Part shown: in pieces, positions 41,888 through 54,741 of the stretch
How the letters are laid out: each line of letters begins with the position of its first letter
Position numbering within the stretch: the first letter of the stretch is position 1
Made by a program: the position numbers and the translations under genes
NCBI GenBank assembly: GCA_026419805.1
Contig: JAOSLS010000100.1
Location: forward strand, 22,902-86,901
From: Ceratocystis colombiana
Lineage: Eukaryota; Ascomycota; Sordariomycetes; Microascales; Ceratocystidaceae
DNA: 64,000 nt
Direction of reading: 5' to 3'
Notes under the pieces: generated by a model
What the model saw: the letters and a program-made list of their open reading frames with translations, nothing else
Databases searched by the model: none
Told to the model about the DNA's origin: nothing

Positions 41888-44800
41888 TCAGATCTTCGTC
41901 TTCTCCAAGATTACCTTGTACTTCTTGCGTTGTTTTTCTTTCCCCGTCAGCAGCGTCCTCAATACGCCCAATTGTCGAGCAGCCCACAGAAAGACATAGG
42001 TTTCAAAAACATAGGACACAGCCAAGAACAGTGGCCCGAGGCACAAGATCAAGAGCCTGAATCCGATGTCCATCTTCGTTAGCTCCATGATCTTGCGGAC
42101 CATGCGGTCTGGGCAGACTAGCATATAGGCGGAAAATAGAGTAGTAACAGCAATGGTAGCAAGGAATGGCCCTAGAATGAAAAAAAAAAAAAAACATAAG
42201 CGTTAGAGGGAGTACATCAAACACAAGCATAAAGAGAGAAGCGCAGCCTGTCAGAGGAAATAGCAAGTCTGCTATCGCCACGGTCGCTACCAATTATACA
42301 CTTACAGTTTTTGTAAACCTTGACTCTGAAAGGCGGCCCGGCATTCAACACAACTCCAATGAAAATATACTCGAAGCACGACATCAAGAACAACGCCGTA
42401 TTTTCCGAGTTCTTGATATGGGGACGTTTATGATGCACCACGGGAGGAATGTACCACGACTGTTGCCGCACCAAGATATACACCAGCGCCTGGAAGGCAA
42501 TGATAATGACCATCTGGCCCAGAAGAGGAACCAGAACTTTGCGAGATACCAGATTTGCTGTTGGCTTCTTGCGGCAAAGCTTGTCTGAGGGTCCGCCCCA
42601 GCCCATAAAAATGGCAATTGGTAGAATCATAGCAAGGTCGATGTATAGGAACTGGAAGTCGCCTAGGTTCGAGGCTTTGGCATACAGAAAACTGACAGTA
42701 CAGAACTGAATTGCCGAGTAGAGACTCATGTATTTAAAGCAACTGAAGCTAGTGACTAAGGCGGCGCGGCCCTCACTAAGCATATGGAAGGGAAGAGTAA
42801 AATTGGTTAGCAAAGACAGAAGACATAGAAAAGGGTAGAGGGTAAGAGAGCCAAAAGGAAAAAAAGGCCCGAGACAATATTTCCTACTTACCGAATCACA
42901 GTTGGTACACATGATATTTCAAACACTCGAGACGTAAACGGTGCTGCAACAGAAGCCTCGGCCTCTGAAAGGGAAATTCCTACGTCTGCAGCCTTCAGGG
43001 CACCACAATCATTGGCACCATCGCCACAAAAGCCGCACATATAATCAATGCTTTGCAGCTTCTCAACTAGCTCGTGTTTCTCATCCGGAGACATACGTGC
43101 GAAGACCTTGCCGCGCACAAGCATTCTTTCCAGGACTTGGGGCGATCCAAAGTCAATCAGCCATCGAAAAGCATCGCCACTGACGGCGATCGAGTAGTTT
43201 TGCAAGTTGGATATTTCATTGGGCAGCGAAACATCAACCGATTGAGAGGCAGCGTCAGGCTTTGCAGATGCATTAGTACTTGGGCCATCTTATATGAATA
43301 TGGACAAACGAGGGGAACTCTTACCAGAAGGGTCTTAGCATCTAGCCGCAGTTCCGGCCTATTTATGCTTTCCCATTGTAATACCGCATCTCGGTCGCCT
43401 TTATCGCCCTCAACAAACCGGGGAACAAAGCAATGGGCATTCTCATCCAGCAAAGTACACTCACGGGCAACACTTATAGCAGTCAAAATGTTGTCGCCAG
43501 TGACCATAACGGTGTTAATGTTAGCCTTGTGAAGCTCAATTAGGACATCCTTGGTGCTGGGCTTCAGGCGGTTCTCAAAAATTATGAAGCCGAGAAACTC
43601 CAAGTCAGACTCAACCTCGTTTCGCTTGAGCTTCTGTGTCTTGAGCCACGACATTTTCTTGATGTGTTTCGTAGCACATCCAATGACGCGATATCCCATG
43701 TGGGTGTAGTGGGAGAGAAGCTCATCGTAGTTACTGGGGACTGGAAGAGGAAGAGGAAGGAGAGAGGAGAGAGGAATTGTTAGACCAAGACAGAGAACAC
43801 AGGCAGAGCAGAATAACGAATACACTTACAAGAATCCGCACGACATATATCACGCATGCACTCCGGGGCACCCTTCACGTACACATCTCCAGAGTGCTCC
43901 CCAAAATGCTTCACCACTACGCTGCATCGCCGAAGCCGAGAAATAAACTCGAAAGAACGCACAACGCCTAATTCCACTCGTCCCGGCTTCTGTGTAAAGA
44001 AGCCGGGAGGCGGGCGGGCAACCGATGGAGTCAAGCCAGCCAGCTCGTCACCATCTTCACCCACCCGCTGCTCACCCTCTTCAAAGGTCCAGCGCGTAAA
44101 CTCGAACATCTTCAAGTCTAGAGGATCGCCAAGCATCTCGCCGTCGACGTCGCGCAGAGTGTGGCATGTAGCCATGGAAAATAGAAGAGACTGATTGATT
44201 CTAAACTGCTCAGCATCCAACTTGCGAAAATTGAGGTCTTCCGCAGTAGTCTGAAGATCGCAGAAGCTGTTATTGAGCCTTGACACAGGACGGACACCCA
44301 ACACGTCCAGGCCATCTTCAGTTAGGGTTCCTGTCTTGTCGAAGCACATAATATCCAGCTTGCCACCGACATTGACTCGCTGGGGGCTAATGCAAAAGAT
44401 GCTCTGCTTCTTCAGTCTTGAGATAGCAAAGTTTGTCCCAATGCTCAGGGTAGCTGGCAGGGCAGGAGGAACAACAATAGTGATCAAGTCCAGAGCCCGG
44501 ATGATAATGACGCCAACGTCCATCCTGAGACGTACAAAATTGACCAGTGAGACGCAAAATCCAACGGCCGCAACAGCGCCCATGACAGATATATATCGAA
44601 AGGAATCCCGGTAGAACTTGAAGCCGGAGGGCTTGGGAAACATCATAGAGCGAACAAGGGCACCCTTGGTTGTGCTAAAGCCTGTGCGAACGACCAGTGC
44701 CAGGCAGCCATCGCTACTGTCCTTGGAGTCGTTAGGACGGCGGGCACGGATGATTTTAGTGCCGTTGTAGAGAAAGTGCCGAGTGACGTCACTAGAGACA

Positions 44801-46489
44801 GAAGCAGCAGAGAGGTCTAGGTTTCGCAAGGCGGAATTTGTAGCCGGAGTCTTGGTGATGGGGATTGACTCGCCGGTCAGCATGCTTTCATTGACCATGC
44901 AATCACCAGAAAGGAGCAGGCTATCGCAGGGGATGAGGCTCAGGCGAGGGTCGCAAACCTCGTACACATCACCAGGAACAAGATCGCTCGAGTTGACATA
45001 TCTCCAAAAGCCGTTGCGAAGAACACGCACATCACAGTCGAAAATGCTAACAGCGCGAAGCCGCATCATAGTCTCCTTGGTTTCCCGCAGAGTTTGGCCA
45101 ATGCTGACAACGGACATAAGCAGAATGGCAAATGCATAGTAGTAATATTCGTCCATAGACCAGAGCACCAGGCTGGCAATTTGGAAGACGTAGAACGGGT
45201 GGAGGACCTCATCCACTAGCAATTGCATTGTTGGCTTAACTTTGATCAGTATCAGATTCTGACCAAATACCTGCTCTCTTGTGCTGCGCTCCTCACTGCT
45301 GATGCCGATTCGCGCAATTTGAAGGTCAGTCCACTCTGGGTCTTTCCATCCTGAGAATAACACAAACTTGTCACGTAGGGGATGGAAGAAGAAATTGACA
45401 TAGCGGTAGCTCACGGCCCTGAGCTCTCCAATAATGGGGTCAATGTCGAGATCGTCATCATACAGCAAGGAGCGATGTTTACGTGTAGGGGACCCAAATA
45501 TAGACGACAGTTGGCGCCCGTAATGGCGCTTGTTGACTTCGACAATGGAGATTTCCCCCCATTGGTTCTCAATGACGACCCAGTCGCACTCGCGAAGGGG
45601 TGCTGGAGTGCCGATGATTTTAACTTTATAGGTGGGCAGCCAGCGCATCAAGAGAAACGCAAGGCCTCCTGTCGCAATGCACAATAAAATGTACATTGCT
45701 GTGCGCAAGCGTGTCGACCGAAACCCAGCTATAAAGATAGTGAGATCCTCATTAGTCATGTGAATCTTCTGACCCCTTCGTCCGCAACTACTGCCGCTAC
45801 CACCTTGCCTCCCAAAGACACTGCCATTAGTCGTGGTGCTGTCGCGGCGCAGCAATCTAGCGTGCACTGAATTCCGCGAGATTGTCGACGACCGGCGCCG
45901 ACTAGCAGAGTAGTCAATGCTTGGCCTGTGGTCTACGTCAAAAGAAACACTACGATCTGTTTGGTCATCGTTAGGGACAAAATGGTCTTCGTGGAGACGG
46001 CTATCCTGGCGGTTGAGCATAGCCTGCTCGCTGGTGTGGTGGGGGTGGTTTTGGTAAATATCGTCATCGACGTGGCCCTCTTCGTTCTCTTCGATGGCAG
46101 GATAGTCATCTCCATAGTCTTGGTGGTCGGAATCGTCGCTAAAGTCGTTCTGATCATCGTGAAAGTATGTAAAGCTAGTATTGGAGGGGACGCGGCTTAT
46201 GCGATGCGAGAATGCAGACACGCTGGATGGCAGAGACTCGGCGATTGGGCCGGCAAAGACCTAGGTTGAATGCGGTTAACTAGAGTCACGATAGTGACAG
46301 GTGGCGGTGCTATTCCGGAGCTCAAGCAAATAAACTAACCTCTTCATGTGCCATTTCAACGTCTTCGAATATGCTGGCATGGCTGGGATTATTGCCTAGA
46401 TTGTAAAAGTCTCGAGAAGTCCTAGCCTGGCTTTGGCTATGGCTGCGGCTCTGGCGCCTGGCATGATGCAAGTTGTTGTTGTCAGCCAT
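41888..46489 (-). CDS. YPK9: P5B-type ATPase (Ypk9/ATP13A2 family)
   Basis: Six exons (46489-46340, 46260-43830, 43740-43325, 43259-42892, 42775-42306, 42171-41888) give 1372 residues; every junction keeps phase and rebuilds family sequence, for example REGRAALVTSF and NWPFLATIAV. About 220 N-terminal residues are acidic and Ser-rich, then come the membrane segments. PPALP at about 647-651 marks subclass P5B (P5A has PPELP). The phosphorylated Asp is D691 in DKTGTLT; TGES and GDGAND are also intact. Human ATP13A2 exports polyamines from lysosomes, and yeast Ypk9 sits in the vacuole membrane and protects against metals. By family, this protein should act in the vacuole or late endosome. The last intron (134 bp) contains a 15-base A-run on the plus strand. 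Intron 1 has the donor GTTAGT. Confidence 0.95.
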
Positions 46490-48424
46490 CTTGATGAGCG
46501 ACGGTAGTAGAGCCTGTCAATTCGACAACAAGCAGCGGTCGCCAATGCCGGCCAAGCGGACGCGATAGCGACGAGACTATGGAACAAGGCTAGTCACAGG
46601 GAGAAATCACCAAAGTCAAGAAGGCTGGGTCTGGGGTTGGAATGCACGGAGATAGATATAGGGAAGGCTTCGTCCTTGCCTCTAGGAGAGAAGGAGGCTT
46701 GTACAAAAGCGTGTAAAATCAACGCAGTGCGCTGTTTATAAGTAGCCGATACAAATAAAAGAAGCAACAAGCAGTTTCAAAAGTTATGCGCGATAATAGG
46801 CCATCTCTCAGTGACATGGACACAGATAGCGACGATATTTAGCAGTATAAAATTATGATTCTCTATTTGTCGCAAGTCGAAAGCCTTGATGCAGCAAAAT
46901 CACAAGCAATGGCGAGCTGTTATCATTGCTTAAAACAGCCTATCAAGAATTGCCTCTAAGCCAACTGTAGGCTTCTTAAAAAGAAAAAAAGCGAGATAAA
47001 AAAAACAAAAAAGAAGATAATAAAGAGAAAAGAGAAAAGAATGATGAAAAAAAAAAAGACAACGATGGCACAAGACACAGAGCCCCAGATCAAAACTACC
47101 TGCCCCTTTACTTGCATAGGCCCTCCCTCATACAGCAACAGCCAGGCTTGTTGTCGGTAGCTAGCCCTGGTAGCCGGCTGCAGAAAAACAGTTGTGTGGG
47201 GGATGGGGGTACCAAGGTCTGCCATATGTACATGTACATGTCTACCTGCATACTGCTACAGTAAATTCTGCCTAGGCCTACGAGTGACAAAAAGTGGCCC
47301 GGTTTGTGTGACGCTGGGTCCAGGTCCTGATGGGATGTCAGGCTGTTTGTTAGACGCAGAAAAATTGGCCCCGCATCAAGAAATAATAGACGTAGACAGG
47401 ATGGAGAACCACAGCTCAACAGAAGTAAGACTGGATGAATAGCAAAGAAGACAGCAAAGGTGGAAGGAGAAAAAGAAAAGCAAACCCGCGGCAAAAGCAA
47501 GAGACAGCCCGAATCTACCAGGGGATTCGCAGTCCGCCCATCGCTACTCCCGTAGTCTAGCCTATTAAATGTCAACCGCGGTTTCCTGTCGCTGTAGCTT
47601 GTACCTGTACATACAGCACGCCCACGCACCACGTAGCTTAGATAACCCCATATCTAGCCCAATCAGTCAGCGTGCGTCCCAATCCAGGCATCCGTCTGAA
47701 AGCGGTGTGTACACAATTTGCGAGTTCTGCCCCATCAATCTTGACTTTTGCTGGCTGTTTCGCTTCTTTCTGCATCGACACCCCCACCACCGGCTTTTGC
47801 CAAATAGAAACTTTTTTCTCGCTGCGCGGGACCCGGGCCTGGAAGGAAGGAAGCCAGGCTCAGTTCATTCTGTTATCAGTTTAATATATATCATCAATGC
47901 AATCCAGTTCACTAGTCGAGCTCAAGCCAGCTAATTCAATGTGGCCTGTCCTGCCGCTATTACAGGCGGTCTAGAGACCCGCTGGTGTCAATTCGGCCTA
48001 CGCCTAGCCTGTTCTTGCGGCCCCAGTGTATTTCTGCAGTGCTAGTGGCTATTTATTTGCAGGGCCATTATAGCAGCCACACACCAACCAGCGTCGCTCC
48101 TCCCTTTTGTACTTCTTTTTTTTTCTTTGGGGTCCCTTTTTGGTCTATCCAGAAAAAAAAAATCCTTCCTCAGAGTCTTTCAAATCAAATCTTCCTCAAC
48201 CCTCACTCAACCTTTTCTTTTCTCAGCCCGACTCTCATCATTCCCCTCCCACACCTTGTTTCTTCCATCCTTTTTTCCTCCCTCCATTTTTCTTCCCTTT
48301 CAAACCAACGGAAAAAAAAAAAAAAAGGAAAATCCCTTCACTCGCTCTTCTTTTCCATTCACAACAATCATCTCCCCCTCCTCCGCTCTCTACTTTTCTT
48401 TCATCACCACTACCATCCATCACA
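46490..48424. promoter_or_regulatory. Shared upstream region, P5B ATPase / NAP1
   Basis: The 1.9 kb interval lies between two divergent start codons. The NAP1 side is a long C/T-rich leader (from about 48110), and TGTACATGTACATG at 47226-47239 is a local palindrome-like repeat. No gene is seen. Confidence 0.5.
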
Positions 48425-50033
48425 ATGGCGGAGCCTATTCGCAACAAGCGCCTCGATGCTGCTGTGGCCCCGTAAGTTGCATCGTGCCATTCGTCCAACC
48501 CCAAGTTTGCCTTCATCCCCCGTCCCCTCATCATCTCGCTATTCTTAGGCTTAACCTGCCAACTGTCCACTAACACTCACCCATCATAGTACCCCGCAGA
48601 ACACCCCTCTGAACACTGCTCCTATTTCTTCGCACGCCCAGCAGCCCGGTGTCGATAGCATCATGGAGGGTAAGTGTCTGCCTCGGCCTAGTCTTCCGGC
48701 TATTCCATCCCGCCCCATCCCCGTCGCCCCTCCACGTTCTCTCCCCTGTGCCCTCTTCTCCCTGATTGCTAACGCTCCCCGCTACAGAAGACGCCAATGC
48801 CGCCGCTAAGTCCATCTTCGCCCAGAACCCCCAGCTCATGAACATGATCCAGGGCCGTCTTGGCTCCCTCGTCGGCCGCCCGTCCGGCTATATCGAGTCC
48901 CTGCCTGCTTCCGTCCGCAGACGTGTCGCTGGTCTCAAGGGTATCCAGCAGGAGCACTCCAAGCTGGAGGCCCAGTTCCAGGAGGAGGTTCTCGAGCTCG
49001 AGAAGAAGTACTTCGCCAAGTTCTCGCCTCTGTACCAGAAGCGTGCTACCATCGTTAACGGCGACCAGGAGCCTACCGATGAAGAAGTCAAGGCTGGAGA
49101 GGAGGAGGACGAGGACAACGAAATGGCTGATGTCAAGGATGATGACAAGAAGTCTGAGACCGCCGGCGAGGACATCAAGGGTATCCCCGAATTCTGGCTG
49201 TCGGCTATGAAGAACAACATCTCACTGGCCGACATGATCACCGAGCGTGATGAGGCTGCCCTGAAGCACCTAATCGATGTTCGCATGGAGTACCTCGAGA
49301 AGCCTGGCTTCCGCCTGATTTTCGAGTTTGCCGAGAACGAGTTCTTCACCAACAAGACTATCACCAAGACCTACTACTACCAGGCCGAGAGCGGATATGG
49401 CGGCGACTTCATCTACGACTACGCCGAGGGCGACAAGATTGACTGGAAGGCGGACAAGGACCTCACCGTCCGTGTCGAGAGCAAGAAGCAGCGTAACAAG
49501 AGTGAGTATTCCCATTCCCGGAACATCCCACAGCCATGATATATGCATTGCAATCGCTAACTCTTTTTCTTTTCTCTCTCTCCCTAGACACCAACCAAAC
49601 TCGCATAGTGAAGAAGACCGTTCCCACGGACTCCTTCTTCAACTTCTTCACCCCCCCGGTCCCTCCCACCGGCGATGAGGACGATGAGGACCAGGACGAG
49701 GAGATTGAGGCCCGTCTAGAGCTTGACTACCAGCTAGGCGAGGATGTCAAGGAGAAGCTGATTCCTCGCGCTATTGACTGGTTCACCGGCGAGGCTCTGG
49801 CCTACGAGGAAATGGATGAGGATGATCTCGAGGGTGAATTTGAAGATGAGGACGACGACGAGGATGATCTCAGCGAGGACCACGATGACGAGGATGACTC
49901 GGATGATGACGTAAGTTCCAGTCCCCCACCCAAGGTTCATGGAAGCCGCAATACTGACAATTCCCCTTCTCTCGTTAATTAGGACGGCACTGGCAAGCCT
50001 AAGCAGGAAGCTGCCGAGTGCAAGCAGTCTTAG
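48425..50033 (+). CDS. NAP1: Nucleosome assembly protein 1
   Basis: Five exons (48425-48471, 48590-48669, 48788-49501, 49588-49910, 49983-50033) give 404 residues. Nap1 is a histone H2A-H2B chaperone that shuttles between cytoplasm and nucleus, and in yeast it also binds Clb2 and septin-ring kinases. The NAP fold is recognisable from the long dimerisation helix (LPASVRRRVAGLKGIQQEH...LEAQFQEEVLELEKKY), through GIPEFWLSAMKN, to the KTVPTDSFFNFF block. An acidic tract (DEDDDEDDLSEDHDDEDDSDDD) follows. The last exon encodes 16 residues ending CKQS, which fits a CaaX farnesylation box like CKQQ of human NAP1L1. Introns are 72-118 bp. Confidence 0.96.
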
Positions 50034-50546
50034 ACGGCTCGGTTCTTATTTGTCTGTTTGTTTACTTGCAATGTTCAATTACTTTGTCGTCTTTTTCGTC
50101 TTCATATAGTCCCCTTGCCTCTTCCTACTCACATGGCGTAGTCAAACGCTATTGCCCGGTTTTGACAGCTCGCCATCGTCTTCTTTTTTTTTTCCTTTTC
50201 TCCCCTTTTCTCTGATTCCATTCTCATTTTCTGCCGTTTATTCGTTTGCTTTGGCTAGTCGTCTCTTTTCTCAACCCAACTCTCCTTTCCGAAATGGCCT
50301 CTTTTTGCGTCTTTCTTAGGCTTTATCCTTCTCTTTCATGTCCCTCTTTATCTTCCTTCCGCCCCCTCTTCTCCCTCCCTCTCATCCCCCGTTTTATCAT
50401 CTAGATCTTCCGTGTATTCTCGCTCTTCAAAAAAATCTCGATTCTTTTTTTACACAAACCATTGGAACTGAAGTAAGACGCAAATATATGAAATAATTTA
50501 TAATCACATTGTTCTCTTATGCTTCCAAAATCCGCCCTTCTGGGCC
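50034..50546. other. Convergent 3' region, NAP1 / SER1
   Basis: The interval is T/C-rich and contains no ORF of interest. It holds the 3' ends of both genes. Confidence 0.6.
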
Positions 50547-51900
50547 CTATGTCGCAAATTTATTGATAAACTGGGCCAGCTTTTCTGCGCCCTCGAGCGA
50601 AATCGAGTTGTAGTTGCTAGCACGGATGCCGCCCACGCTACGATGTCCCTTGAGGCCGGTGAGACCCAAGGCTGTAGACTCCTTGAGGAAGGCCTTCTCT
50701 GCCGCATCGGCGTCCACTCCCTTGATCACGCGGAAGCAGATGTTCATGCGAGAGCGCACTGACTTATCGGGGACCACTTGGTATGCTTCAGGATGCGCAT
50801 CCAGGGCAGCATATATCAGCGCGGCCTTCCGGCTGGCGAGCTCCTCCTGGCCGGCAGCCTTGGAGGGGAAAACACGGAGCAGCTTTTGGAGCACTTGACC
50901 GCAGATGTACACACTGTAAAAGCCAAGTTTGGTGTGATTAGCAACTTGCAGAAAAGCCTGGGGTCAAGGGAAGTACAGTAGCGGCAGCAACTTACTCAAA
51001 AATGCTCAGTGTGTTGTAAAGCGAGTTGTTCTTGGCCATAGCCTCGTATGAGAACACAATAGGGCAAACTGGCAGTCCTAATTGACGCAGCAAACTAGGC
51101 GAAGGTTGGGCCAGGAGATCCTTTTTGATGATGACTCCAGTGACGCCAGCGGCACCCAGGTTCTTCTGTGCGCCAAAGAAAATAACGGAAAATTTGTCCA
51201 CAGGCACCCGGCGGGACAGGATATTAGATGACATGTCAGCAATAACAATAGGGCCCTCCGAGCCGTTCCCACGGGGCTCCAACACCGAGGGAAAGCCGGG
51301 AAACTCAACACCATCGACAGTCTCGTTATCGCAATAATAAACAAACGCAGCGCTGTCCGATAGCTTCCACTCGGACTCGGCAGGAATAGTTCCAAACTTT
51401 CCATTGTTAGTGGTGCGGGAGTCTGCAGCCACATTGACAAACTCAGGTCCCACCAGGCGCGCTGCCTCCTTTGCTGCCTTGTCGGACCACCCTCCGGTGA
51501 CGATATAGTCAAGCTTAAGCTCATCATCCACAGCCTTCTTTAGTGCCGCCAGAACTTCCGCCTCTTTGGCCTCGCCCACACCAATCTGACTCTCAATTGC
51601 CGCCTTTTTACGGGCCACCCAGTTTCCGATCAAGTTGTAAGTAGTTGCAGCAAACTCTCCAGTGCCGCCGCCCTGCATAAACAGAATTTCATAGCCGGCA
51701 GGAATGTCCAAATAGCTAGCAAGATCGGCTTTGGCAGTGTTCAAAATGTTGTTGGCAATTTCGGAGCGGTGGGAGTGTTCAGCAATGCCCAGGCCAGTAT
51801 CCTGGAAATTTACGAGGGCCTTGGCGGCATCCTCAAGGACGTCAGTCGGCAAAAGCGCCGGACCAGCGCCAAAGTAGGTGATTTCTGATCGAGAAGGCAT
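50547..51900 (-). CDS. SER1: Phosphoserine aminotransferase
   Basis: Two exons (51900-50996, 50913-50547) give 423 residues, with the junction reading LSIFDVYICGQV. The enzyme converts 3-phosphohydroxypyruvate and glutamate to phosphoserine and 2-oxoglutarate, the second step of serine synthesis, using pyridoxal phosphate. Visible family features are the N-terminal FGAGPALLP, the FMQGGGTGEFAA loop, DMSSNILSR and the PLP lysine K246 in GAQKN. The C-terminal part carries GHRSVGGIRAS(N)YN, which binds substrate phosphate. The start MPSRSEITYF matches the usual start of the family; the frame stays open upstream but without sensible sequence. The gene faces the 3-phosphoglycerate dehydrogenase gene, which makes its substrate. 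Confidence 0.96.
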
Positions 51901-53093
51901 TTTGATGGGGTGACAGATTAAATGAAGAACATATATGCGTGGAAATGGAAGCGCTGAGTAAAATAGGAAGGCTGAGAACAAAAGGCCCCAAAAAAAAAGA
52001 AGGGATTCTACAAGGCTGAGGTTGAGGCGAAGTGGGATATTACCGACTTAAAGTTTGGGATCCAAGGCTAAATACTACTACTTAGTTACCACTACTCAAA
52101 AGGCAAGAGCCAACAAAGCACACACTACTACATTCAGAATAAGAGCAATGATGAACAGATTTATGCGCTGACGCTCCAACTAGTCAAAGCAAGCCGATGG
52201 CGGAATCACAAGCCGGAATAGCCCAAGACTACTCCGGTCAGGGCACACAGCGAAAGCAAGGGTGATCAGCATGAAATTAGGCCAGGTTTTGGGGCAAGTT
52301 CTTGACTCTTCCCTGTCCCCTAGCAAAAGCAGCGGGCCGGCTGTGACTCTTTCCCCTCCCCCGTCCATCGATTGGCTGTTTTGATTGGCCAGTCCAGAGC
52401 TATGGGTGCGGGGCTATCCTGAATGAGGACCTCCGCTTAAAGCGTGAGCTTTTGAGAGCGTCAAAGACCCAGCGGCAGACTTGCTGTCGAGTCACAGACT
52501 TTAGGGAAAAAGCGTGGAGGGAAAGCAAACATGTTTAACAACGGGAAAGTATTCTGAGGCTGCTTAAATAAATATACGGCAGAACACAGAACAATCAACG
52601 CATGTATTAGCCATCTCGTTTTCCCTATAGTCACCTGCCTTCTCGTCATTTTAGCACTTTCCGTTTGTCTTGTTTTCTCGCTCCTCCTCCTCCTCCTCCG
52701 TCTCCGGAAGCGCAAAAAAACGAAGAGAGAAAAAGAAAGAATAAAAAAATAACAGCTCAATTTTCTACAATACAGTGAGTAGTCACATCCCAGCGCAAGC
52801 AGTCAGATTATCCAATCCGCAATCCTGCTTCGTCATTCGCCAATTCGCCATCGCCTGCTTTAGTGTCCGCTTGTCTCAATTAGAGAGCTAAACCCCTACT
52901 AACAATCTCCTCCTAGCAAGTTTTGCTCCAGCACGCTTGGCTCTTTTCGTTTCTAAGGAAATTTTCTCTAATTCTTTGTTGACTCTGTTCTGAGCCCTCC
53001 GCTGCTCTCTATATCTACCAATTGCGCATCCTCGTCCCCTCTATATTGTCATCCGTATCTCTTCTTTCCGTGTCACACGTCACCAAACAGAAA
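51901..53093. promoter_or_regulatory. Shared promoter of two serine-synthesis genes
   Basis: The 1193 bp interval separates the start codons of SER1 and SER3. It contains four TGACTC cores: 52303-52308, 52344-52349 and 52980-52985 on the plus strand and 52489-52494 on the minus strand. This is the core of Gcn4/CPC1 sites for general amino acid control; none is the full TGACTCA. A CTC repeat (52681-52698) is also present. Confidence 0.6.
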
Positions 53094-54741
53094 ATGTCTT
53101 CCGCACGGGATATCGCCGGCTCATTGCCCTCTCGGACCGTCTCCGCTAGCCTTTCCAACTCGCCGACAAACACTTTTTCTTCACCTGGCGGGGGCTTGTC
53201 TGCTGCTGCCGCTGCCGCCGCTGCTTCTCTGGCCGCTAAGCCCTTAAAGCCTTTTAACACTGAGGATGTCAAGATTTTGCTGCTCGAGAATGTCAACGAG
53301 TCTGGCCGCCAAATGCTGGCGAGTCAGGGCTACCAAGTAGAGTACCTGAAGACCTCGCTTCCCGAAAACGAGCTAATTGCCAAAATCCGGTGAGTTAGCC
53401 CTGTGTCTCTTCTCCTCCGCCACCGGCTAACATCTTTACTCCCCAGCGACGTTCATGTCATCGGCATTCGCTCCAAGACCAAGCTCACTGAAAAGGTGCT
53501 TTCTGAGGCCAAGAACCTCCTTGTCATCGGCTGCTTCTGCATTGGAACAAACCAGGTTGATCTTGATTTCGCTGCTAAGCGCGGTATTGCTGTCTTCAAC
53601 TCCCCCTTTGCCAACTCCCGCTCAGTCGCCGAGCTAGTCATTGGCGAAATAATCTGCCTCGCCCGCCAACTTGGCGACCGCTCGCTAGAGATGCATCGCA
53701 GCTCATGGAACAAGGTCTCTCACAAATGCTGGGAGATTCGCGGCAAGACCTTGGGAATCGTCGGCTATGGCCACATTGGCTCGCAGCTTTCCGTTCTGGC
53801 CGAAGCTATGGGCATGACCGTCATCTACTATGATGTCATCTCACTCATGGCCATGGGCACTGCTCGCCAGGTCCCCACTCTAGATGCCCTGCTGGCCCAA
53901 GCCGATTTTGTCACTCTGCACGTCCCAGCTCTCCCGGAGACCAAGAACATGATTTCCTCGCCCCAGCTGAGCAAAATGAAGGCCGGCTCGTACCTCATCA
54001 ATGCGAGCCGCGGTACCGTTGTTGATATCCCCGCCCTAGTCTCCGCCATGCGCTCGGGTCACATTGCTGGAGCAGCCCTTGACGTGTATCCCAACGAGCC
54101 TGCGGCCAATGGAGACTACTTCAATGCTCAGCTCAACTCGTGGGGTGACGATATCCGCTCTCTAAAGAACATTATCCTGACTCCCCATATTGGAGGGTCA
54201 ACTGAGGAGGCTCAGCGCGCTATTGGTGTCGAGGGTAAGTCCACTCATAGCATTTCTATTACTTTTTTCTTACACTAATCAATTACATTCCAGTCGGCGA
54301 GGCCCTGATCCGCTACATTAACCAAGGCATCACCATCGGCTCAGTTAACCTCCCTGAAGTCAACCTGCGCTCACTTACTCTGAACGAACCTGATCACGCT
54401 AGAATCATTTACATCCACCGCAACGTTCCCGGTGTGCTTCGCAAGGGTACGTTTTGGGCTATTATTTCTTTGTCGTAGTCCTTATATTTTCTCAACTAAC
54501 ACAACTCTAGTCAACGAAATTCTCGGTGAACACAACGTCGACAAGCAAATTTCAGACTCTAAGGACGACATTGCGTACCTGATGGCCGATGTGAGCAGCG
54601 TTAAGCATGCCGACCTCAAGGACCTGCTAGCTAGCCTCGAATCTCTGTCGTGTAAGTATCAATGATGCTGTTTCTGGTGTACGTACTGGCACGTGGCTAA
54701 CAAGATACACAGCGCGTATTCTCACGAGAATTCTTTACTAG
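53094..54741 (+). CDS. SER3: D-3-phosphoglycerate dehydrogenase
   Basis: Five exons (53094-53389, 53447-54234, 54294-54446, 54511-54651, 54713-54741) give 468 residues, close to yeast Ser3/Ser33. The enzyme oxidises 3-phosphoglycerate to 3-phosphohydroxypyruvate with NAD+, the first step of serine synthesis. The N-terminus is Ser-rich with an eight-Ala run. The Rossmann motif GYGHIGSQ, the catalytic Arg in INASRGTVVD, and the catalytic His in LTPHIGGSTEEAQRA are all present. A C-terminal ACT domain (RIIYIHRNVPGVLRKVNEIL) suggests feedback by serine, as in relatives. The last exon encodes only nine residues (ending TRILY), which matches the conserved end of the fungal enzymes. It stands head to head with SER1. 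Confidence 0.96.
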
